A stretch of 64,000 bases of DNA from Pegea sp. RAD2-039 (Eukaryota; Chordata; Thaliacea; Salpida; Salpidae), in NCBI GenBank assembly GCA_034620365.1, contig JAQGEQ010000365.1, positions 124,001 to 188,000 of the forward strand, given 5' to 3'. Position numbers and translations under genes: made by a program. Shown piece after piece: positions 57,001 to 64,000 of the stretch (position 1 is the stretch's first letter; every line of letters begins with the position of its first letter). The notes below the pieces were generated by a model. It was not told where the DNA came from. It worked only from the letters and a program-made list of their open reading frames with translations, and did no database searches.

Positions 57001-60000
57001 GAATATATATTAATATTACAAAAATTAAGGTTTCATCTTCACCTGTAAAAACTCTTTGATTAATAACACTTAAGCGAGAAGTTGTCGTCGGTTTAATAAT
57101 AATATATAATAATAATAATATAATTATATAATATAGTGACTTGTTTAATTATCAAAATATATTTTTGTTACAAATATTATTAATCATTTAGTTGATAGTT
57201 TAGATGAATAAATTTAAAAGTTTTCACAAATTACTCTGTTAAGTTCTAAAAGTTCTAATTTTAGATTAAATCAAAAGGAAATATTCTATCCAATCAACAA
57301 GTCACATATGACAGCAACTCAAAATCAGTGAACTTTGAACTTTTGATCACTCGTCAAATGTCACCATCAGCTACTATTTTAGTATCTTATGTGAGACAAG
57401 ACGGTGAGATTGTAGCAGATTACATCACAATTACTGTTGGTGTTTCATTAGAAAATAAAGTAAGTTGTTCAACTAACATAAAACAATTCATCCTTTAACT
57501 AATTACAACTTGCATTATCTGAATTATTAAACTAATAAGCAACAACCTTTACATTTATATAACATTTATCTTTAGATTAGAAATATTGAAACATTATAAT
57601 TGAGTTTTTTATTTGCAAATATTAAATATTTAACTGATTAATAATAAGATTAAAACAATAAATTTTACGTCAATTTTAGAGCAACTAAAACATCTTCAAT
57701 AAAGTTTATATAAATTTAATTACAGACAAAATATGAGAACATTTTGAAGTTATTCAATTGTACTTTGATTTCTAGCAAAATTATTAAAATTATTTGGCTT
57801 AAAAAATTGACTTTAATAGAAACTCAGTTTGTTGTTCAAAACAAGTTTTCTGTAGATCAAAGTATATCAACTGCTAATCAAACTGTATCATAGGTTCTGC
57901 TGCAAACATCAGCTGATTCAGTTGATGCTGGAAGCAATATTCAAATTTCAGTTCAAACATCTGAAAGAGGAAGTCTTGTAGGATTACAAGCTATTGATAA
58001 AAGTGTTTTGTTGATGAAAGATGCTAATGAGGTTTCAATAAATAAGGTGAAAGTCAAAAAATAAATAAAAAAAAGTTTATCTGATTGAATTTTTAGCTAA
58101 CTGAAAAAACAAATAAAAATATTTGGATTAAAAGATTTTTTTAAAATACAGATTATAAAAGAAACAGACAAGTATTCAGAATATTCAGGAACATCTCATA
58201 TTCATGATTGGTGGCCGAGAACTAACGAAGGGTCGACAGCTACAAGCATCTTTCAATCAAACTCAATAAATGTTTTAACAGATGCTTATATCCATAAAAG
58301 TAATTTAAATTTCTGATAAAAATTAGTACTTTAGTTTAAACAACATCTCAAAAATTATATCAGTTTTTAGTTTTTATTTATTAATTGCAATAAATGCGAA
58401 TGAATGTGTATGAAAGCATCTCTCGCTAACACACATTCAAATATAATAAATATATATATATCTTTATAATAAATAAATTGCAAATTAACTAAAATAATGA
58501 TTGAATTTAATTAAGTTAGATGTAGAGTAGTTAGACAAGTCGTCTTGTACATTGGTCAAATTGAATTTTTTCTCATATCGCACAATTAGTACATGAAACC
58601 AGCTGCCATCAGACATTGTCATGTCAGAATCACTCGCGTTGTTCAAAAAGAAGTTGAAACGTTATAATATTGCCAACATTGTCATTTCTAAACTGTGATT
58701 GTTTTTATCTTTATTATTATTATTAACATTCTATGTAATTATTCACTATTATATGTTTTGAGGACTACTGAAATGCCATGTGTTCCATCTTTTACTTTCT
58801 ATATTTTTGACTAAACAGATGTTATTTGTGAGAATGTGTGTTAGCGAGAGGTGCTCTCTTCAGGCACCTTCCTTTGCATTTATTGTAATAAATAAATAAT
58901 TACTTATTCAAAGTTTTTTGAAAATTGAATAAACAATTATTTTTTACAATTATTTTAAATCATAATTCGAACTTAAATTTCTTCAAAAAATGTTTAAAAT
59001 TAAAAAAAAATCACTTTTATTTAAACCGAAATTAGAAATTGAGGAAGTAACGTCCGGTAATCATTATCCTGGTGGGGATTACGCAATGTATTATTTATAT
59101 GAGTCTATGTACTCTTATGACGAACCTCCTGAGGAATCTTCTGAGGAATCTTCTGAAGGTAACTCTGTGGAAGCTCCTCGAACCTTTTTCCCTGAAACTT
59201 GGATTTGGAAAGAATTTTTGACCAGGTAATATTTTGATGGTAATAATTCAATAATAAAATCTCAAATTGAATTGTAGTGAAAATGGTGAAGTAATATTCA
59301 ATACTACTGTACCAGATACAATTACATCATGGGTGTTGAATGCTTTCTCAGTATCTGAAAACTATGGTTTAGGTGTTGCTACTTCATCACAGGTGATTGA
59401 TTTGAAATAATCAATTTGAAGAAATAGAAATTTTTAAAAAAGATTTAAAAGATTGAAAAATGAAAGTTAGAAAATTGATTGGTTGATATAAAAGTAAAAC
59501 TATTTGAGTTATTCTAAAGATAAATGTATCCACAAAAATACTTCAGAATATTTCAGTGAAATAATATCTACTCTTTACTAAACTGAAAGTTTCAAAGTTT
59601 TAAAAGCTTAAAAAGTTAATTATTAGATTGTTTTAAAGAAAAATTATAAAATTAATTGTAAATAAAATATAAAAAATAGTTTTTTAAGAAAAATTAAGTG
59701 ATAAGTAGAAAAACATTTTTATAAAGTTTAAAATCTCATATTAAATAAATTAAAAAAATAACAGCAGAAAATAAATCTAATAAATTAAAACAATTTAAGT
59801 TTTTTCAACGAAATTTTCAAGAAAAAAGTTACTTCAAAATAATCTCAATTTTCAAATGAAATAAAAAACTTTTTTTATCTTTATACAACATAAAAAAATA
59901 CTGGAAAAATATTTTAAGATTTTCAATAAAAAGTTTTAATTATTCAGAATAATTCTTGAAAATCGATAATATTTCTAAATGTTATGATTCCAACATCTTA

Positions 60001-63000
60001 AAATCTTCAAAATTTGTTCTAAAAATACAAATACAAAAACAATCTAACTGACAACAACTTTAAATAAAAACAAATCAAAGATTAAAACTTATTTATAAAC
60101 TTCATAAAAATCTTCACAACGAAAATCTTCAAATATAATTTAATCATCAAATAATAGAATCATATTTTTGTAGATTAGAGTTTTCAGAAACTTTTTTATC
60201 AATTTAAATGTTCCATTGAAAGTGATACGAGGAGAGATTGTAATAATTCAAGCAATCATCTTCAACTACTTCAAAATGGACTTGATGGTTAGTTAGATTG
60301 ATAATAAAAGTAATTTGGTGATTGAATCAAAGTTTTGAAAACTTTAGAATGCTTAAAAATCACTTTTAAAAAATCTGAATTCAGGTGAAAGTGAAACTTC
60401 ACAAAAACTCAAATGGATTCGAACTAATCATGCCAGTTGATGATGAAGCAGTTGCTGGTAGAATTCGTCGAATTAAAATTCGTGCAGAAGATCAATATTC
60501 AATATCTTTCCCATTGAAGATGAATCAAATTGGAGAAATTGATATTCAAGTATCTGCATCATCAGTAGTTGCAGCTGATTCATTGATTAGAAAGATTTCT
60601 GTGAAGGTATCTGATGTCAATATTTTTATGTTTTTTTTGCAACAAATCTTTTGTAAAAGCCTGAAGGTCTTCAACAATGTTCGTCTCAATCTGTCTTACT
60701 CAGACGTGATAGTAGAACAAATGAAGACTCTGTTAAACAGCTCAATGTACAACTACCTCCTGAATTTGTTCTTGGATCTGAAAGTGTAAAGATGTTTGTT
60801 TATGGTAAGCTTGTAAAATACTTGTTGTTAACAATTCTTCAAATATCACTTTACTATATTCCATAAAGATTTTATATTGTTAGATACAAACTACTATATA
60901 TTAGTAGATTGATTTACTTTATCGTCAACTTGTCTAAACATATTTTCTAATCTTTCAAATTTTATTATTTTTTGCAATTTAGAAGAAGTTAAATTTTTTG
61001 ATCAAATCTTTTTAATATTTAAATTAAAAATAAAAATTTAAAATTTGATGAAAATTTTTACAAAAGATTTCAAATAAATGTTAAAATGTTTAATGAAGTA
61101 ATTAGAATTAGAAAATAGAGGTTTGAAGAAAAAGTTTTCTATTAATGATTTTCAAATCATTCTAAACTTTTAGGAGATATAATGGGAAGTACCAGAAGCA
61201 ATTTAGGAAGTTTACTTCGAGAACCAACCGGTTGTGGAGAACAAAATATGATGTCATTTGCTCCTGATGTCTTTGTGACTTTGTATCTTCGAAATGCTGG
61301 AATATTAGATGAAGAAACTAAAGAAACTGCTTACAAGCATTTCTTACAAGGATACCAAAACCAACTGAAGTAAGTTGAAGAAAAACCTTTTTTGAAACAA
61401 GTAAATATCAGATAAATTATTAGGTTTATTTCAACTATCTACTTATTGTGACAATCTAACAGTTTTCTATTGAATATAAGAACTTAATCAAGTTTTCAGA
61501 TCATCTTGAAATCTTTGAAAACTTTTTCCAAATTATCTTAATTTAAAATATTAGTTTTAAAAGTAGTTTGAGTTATTATCAGAGACTCTTTTGTATCTAT
61601 CTGCATCCAGTTTATTAATTAGTAGTTCATTCATCTCCACTTTATCACTATTTATTTGATTTAGTTGAAAAAATGTCAATTTCTTTTGTAGTTATCGCCA
61701 CCTAGATGGTTCTTACAGTGCTTTTGGTGAAGAAGATGAGTCAGGAAGCTTGTGGTTGACTGCATTTGTTGTTAAATGTTTTAAACAAGCTGGACTAGTT
61801 CGTCCTGAGATGCAGGAACAATTGAGTCATGATATTGATGATGGATTCTATTTTTTAATGTCTCAAGTGAATAGTGATGGAAGTGTAAATGAACCAGGAG
61901 ATATTTATTCAAAATCAATACAAGTTGGTGATAATTAATCAAATTATTTCTTCAAATTGATAATTTTAGGGTGGAGTAAGCGCCCCAATCACTTTAGCTG
62001 CTTATGTTTTAGTGGCTTTGACAGAAGTCGGAAAATTTAAAGAGGTTTAAAAAGAAATTTGAAATTGAAAATTTGATTTTTAAAATCGATTTCTAGTTTC
62101 AACAATTACTTCTGATTCGTCGATATCTTGAAGTAAATCTTGATAGCATCAGATCAAATCCATTTGCTCTTTCTATTGTGACGTATGCTCTTCATACAAG
62201 TGAAAGTTCGAGAGCTGATGACGCGTTTGAAGCTCTTGAAGATTTAGCAATTGAATCAAGTTCGGAAATATTTTTGAAATTATTTTTTTATCACTTTTTT
62301 TTTAAAATAGAAAATTTAATATTTGTATCTTCGGTTTAAAATAAGATTCAAGAATAATAAATATTTAGAATCGATTTTTAATCAAAGTTTTGAAGATATT
62401 TGATAAAAATATAGAAGAAGAAGCAATAATGATGTTTTAAGATTTACACGAAATTTAATAAATACATTTTATAGAAACTTTTTAAGACACAAAAATTTCT
62501 ATAAAATTTTTAGAATAATTTTTTTATAAAAACTAATTTCTTCATTTAATAAAATCTTTTAAAAGCTTTTCAAAACTTTTTAAAATATCACAAGTTGTTT
62601 ATCTTTAGTAAATTTGAAGGAGGTTCAAGTTAAATCAAACTAACTTTACGTTAATCATAAAAAAAATATCAAAATACGAAGTGATGTTTATCAGATTTGA
62701 ATTCTTCAAATTTCTAATTTTTCAGTTAAATATATTTTGTTTTATAGATGATCAAAAATACTGGCATCAAGCAGATGACTTTTCATCTAGTTTAAATGAA
62801 AAGTATCAATTTTACTACGAAGAACCACCAAGTAATGATATCGAGATGACAGCTTACGCTTTACTGACGTATGTTAGAAGAAAATCTATCATTTCAGCAG
62901 TTCCAATTCTTAAATGGCTTACATCAAAACGTAACGAACTCGGAGGTTATTCTAATACTCAAGTAAGACTTTTTCTAAAAAGTTACAAGTTTTATTATCA

Positions 63001-63935
63001 TCTAATAATATGACAAAAATCGTGACAACAATTGTAAGATGCTTCAGTTGAACTTAAACTGATTTTTAGCTGATAAAACTTCTGATATTAAAATTATCAA
63101 TTATTTAAAATCAACTTCAAAAAAAGTAGAAAAAGTTTTCAAAACAAATTCTTTATAGAATACAGTAATAGCAATTCAAGCGTTATCAGAAGTTGCTGCT
63201 TTATTTGGTACTTCAAACCAAGATCTACATGTTACAGTTACAAAGGATTATGTGTCTCAAAACATTCGAATATCTAATCACAACGCAATGGTTTTAAACA
63301 GAATCGATGTAAGATATTTTGAATTTGTGTAACAACTTGAAGTTTGTAAAATATTTATTTTGCTTAGTTACCTGCTACTAATGGTCAAGTTAATATTGAA
63401 GCTTCAGGATTTGGAGTTGCAGTTGTACAAATGTCCATTTGCTACAATATAGTTGAATCTCCATTTTCTGATTCTCCATTTAATTGTGATCTTGAAGTGA
63501 TCTGTAGAAGTTATGATTTTGCAAGGCTGCAGTTTTGTTGCAGGTTTTTTTTAACCTAAATATCGATAATTTAGTAATTATTCATCTCTGTAAAGTTTAA
63601 AAGAATCTGCTGATGATTCAACTGGAATGCTTCTTTACCAAATCAACCTCCCAAGTGGTTTTAAAGTGAATTTAGATGAAGAAATCACAAGAAATCGTGA
63701 AGCAAATCTTGTAGAGTTTAAAAAAGGAAGTGTCAATTATTATTACAATAAGGTATCGATATCACTTACAACGTAATTTATTATCTTTGAGAATAAACCT
63801 GCTTGATACAAATTTTTAATAATTCTTAGCTCTCCCAAGGAAATGAAATCTGTTCAACAACTCAAATGAAAAGGTATCAACAAATAGCTGGAAGCAAGCC
63901 ACCAACCATCACTGTTCAAGATTATTACCAACCAG
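54069..63935 (+). CDS. Alpha-2-macroglobulin/TEP protein, copy B (3' end beyond window)
   Basis: 29 exons seen: 54069-54142, 54212-54366, 54420-54448, 54536-54707, 54812-55014, 55061-55185, 55263-55347, 55713-55937, 55991-56073, 56297-56394, 56442-56554, 56739-56912, 57265-57459, 57894-58046, 58152-58299, 59036-59225, 59278-59392, 60174-60287, 60385-60606, 60660-60804, 61174-61369, 61692-61923, 61970-62044, 62097-62259, 62748-62962, 63159-63308, 63368-63543, 63596-63752, 63830-63935. About 1,429 residues: signal peptide, MG1-MG6 with bait region, MG7, CUB-like, thioester domain and receptor-binding domain. Exon lengths match copy A almost everywhere. Phases join without a stop. It is transcribed away from copy A, with THUMPD1 between. 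The frame stays open past 63,935 to the window end, so the last donor is uncertain. It should have the same role as copy A: a secreted thioester protein for protease trapping or target tagging. Confidence 0.9.
55376..55541 (-). mobile_element. tRNA-derived SINE (copy 2) in an intron of A2M copy B
   Basis: On the minus strand there is an A-box-like TGGCGAAGCGATT near 55,532 and a perfect palindromic B box GGGTTCGAACCC (55,466-55,477). A short linker is followed by the LINE-like tail with hairpin GAGAT-AAG-ATCTC and an A/T-rich end near 55,376. It is antisense to the gene, in the intron after exon 7, 28 bases from the donor. Confidence 0.9.
56101..56266 (-). mobile_element. tRNA-derived SINE (copy 3) in an intron of A2M copy B
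   Basis: Very similar to copy 2, and the best preserved A box: TGGCGAAGCGGTTG near 56,255, then B box GAGTTCGAACCC, the linker gagacataattataaaactc, the tail hairpin GAGAT-AAG-ATCTC, ggcaccctcctttacattta and an A/T end near 56,101. It ends 30 bases before the next exon. Confidence 0.92.
58371..58441 (-). mobile_element. Old LINE/SINE tail in an intron of copy B, shared with copy A
   Basis: The tail (tttattaattgcaataaatgcgaatg...ctctcgctaacacacattcaa) lies at the same place, in the same gene-relative orientation and with the same upstream intron sequence as the tail at 37,111-37,185 in copy A. It was therefore inserted before the two genes separated. Confidence 0.88.
58552..58896 (+). mobile_element. 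LINE 3' end in an intron of copy B
   Basis: About 345 bases of the LINE 3' end, from the C-terminal coding region (ttctcatatcgcacaattagtac) to the terminal hairpin and AATAAATAAATAA. It is sense to the gene, in the intron before the bait exon, and absent from copy A. Confidence 0.9.
59036..59225 (+). other. Bait-region exon of copy B
   Basis: A single exon placed before RTFFPETWIWKEFLT. It encodes about 45 residues that are Tyr-rich and then acidic (GGDYAMYYLYESMYSYDEPP, then EESSEESSEGNS). Nothing in it resembles the bait exons of copy A, although the exon's 3' part and the following intron are almost identical between copies. Likely cleavage preferences would differ: aromatic and acidic here, dibasic in copy A. 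Confidence 0.8.
60660..63752 (+). other. Thioester domain and first part of receptor-binding domain of copy B
   Basis: Contains PTGCGEQNM (61,174-61,369), the Ser-type SKSIQGG at the catalytic-His position (junction 61,923/61,970), LGGYSNTQ (exon 62,748-62,962) and LPSGFKVN (63,596-63,752). DNA here, including introns, is almost identical to copy A. Divergence resumes inside the intron after 63,752. The same unusual donors occur (GTTGGT after 61,923, GTTCGG after 62,259). Confidence 0.9.
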
Positions 63936-64000
63936 GTACAACTACTTCTTATATCAAAGTGCTTTTCTCATTTGAAGATTCTCAAATTCGCTTTCGTATT

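Overview
The window is extremely AT-rich animal DNA. Its genes have many short exons and GT-AG introns, mostly 40-700 bp. The proteins are metazoan: two alpha-2-macroglobulin/TEP proteins, a secreted selenium-dependent glutathione peroxidase and a THUMPD1-type protein. The repeats are a CR1/Jockey-like LINE whose ORF1 carries a PHD-like finger, and a tRNA-derived SINE. I read it as an invertebrate nuclear genome. The sequence alone does not let me name the phylum.

Layout. 1-25 kb holds no convincing host gene. It is AT-rich DNA with retroelement debris: LINE 3' ends, a SINE, decayed gag-like LTR-element remains (6.8-8.5 kb), a nearly complete but disabled LINE (9.7-12.8 kb), a 616-bp inverted repeat around that LINE, a decayed LINE (17.8-19.5 kb), and a tandem duplication of a 2.3-kb block with the LINE 5' region and ORF1 (20.3-24.9 kb). 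25.9-27.2 kb (minus) is a four-exon glutathione peroxidase with an in-frame UGA at the selenocysteine position. 30.1-41.9 kb (minus) is a 36-exon A2M/TEP gene (copy A). 43.5-44.75 kb is a LINE ORF1 fragment. 48.8-49.1 kb is a relic of a second LINE type. 50.3-51.6 kb (plus) is a single-exon THUMPD1 homologue with a repetitive acidic tail. 54.07-64 kb (plus) is a second A2M/TEP gene (copy B), cut by the window edge.

The A2M pair is the most interesting part. The two genes point away from each other and form a giant imperfect inverted repeat. Introns and exons from MG5 to the receptor-binding domain are almost identical, apart from the bait-region exons, which are unrelated. MG1-MG4 is a mosaic of near-identical and divergent exons. 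Copy A alone has a long Gly-Pro-Ser-rich insert in MG4. Downstream of the receptor-binding domain copy A adds a Cys-rich linker, a thrombospondin-1-like module and a LamG/pentraxin-like module. This looks like repeated gene conversion of the scaffold with diversification of the protease-contact segment.

The retroelements also form a system. LINE and SINE copies share a roughly 60-base 3' tail that can form a small hairpin, and the SINE version changes both sides of the stem. This suggests the SINE is mobilised by the LINE. One old tail insertion sits at the same intron position in both A2M copies, so it predates the duplication. Later LINE insertions are private to one copy.
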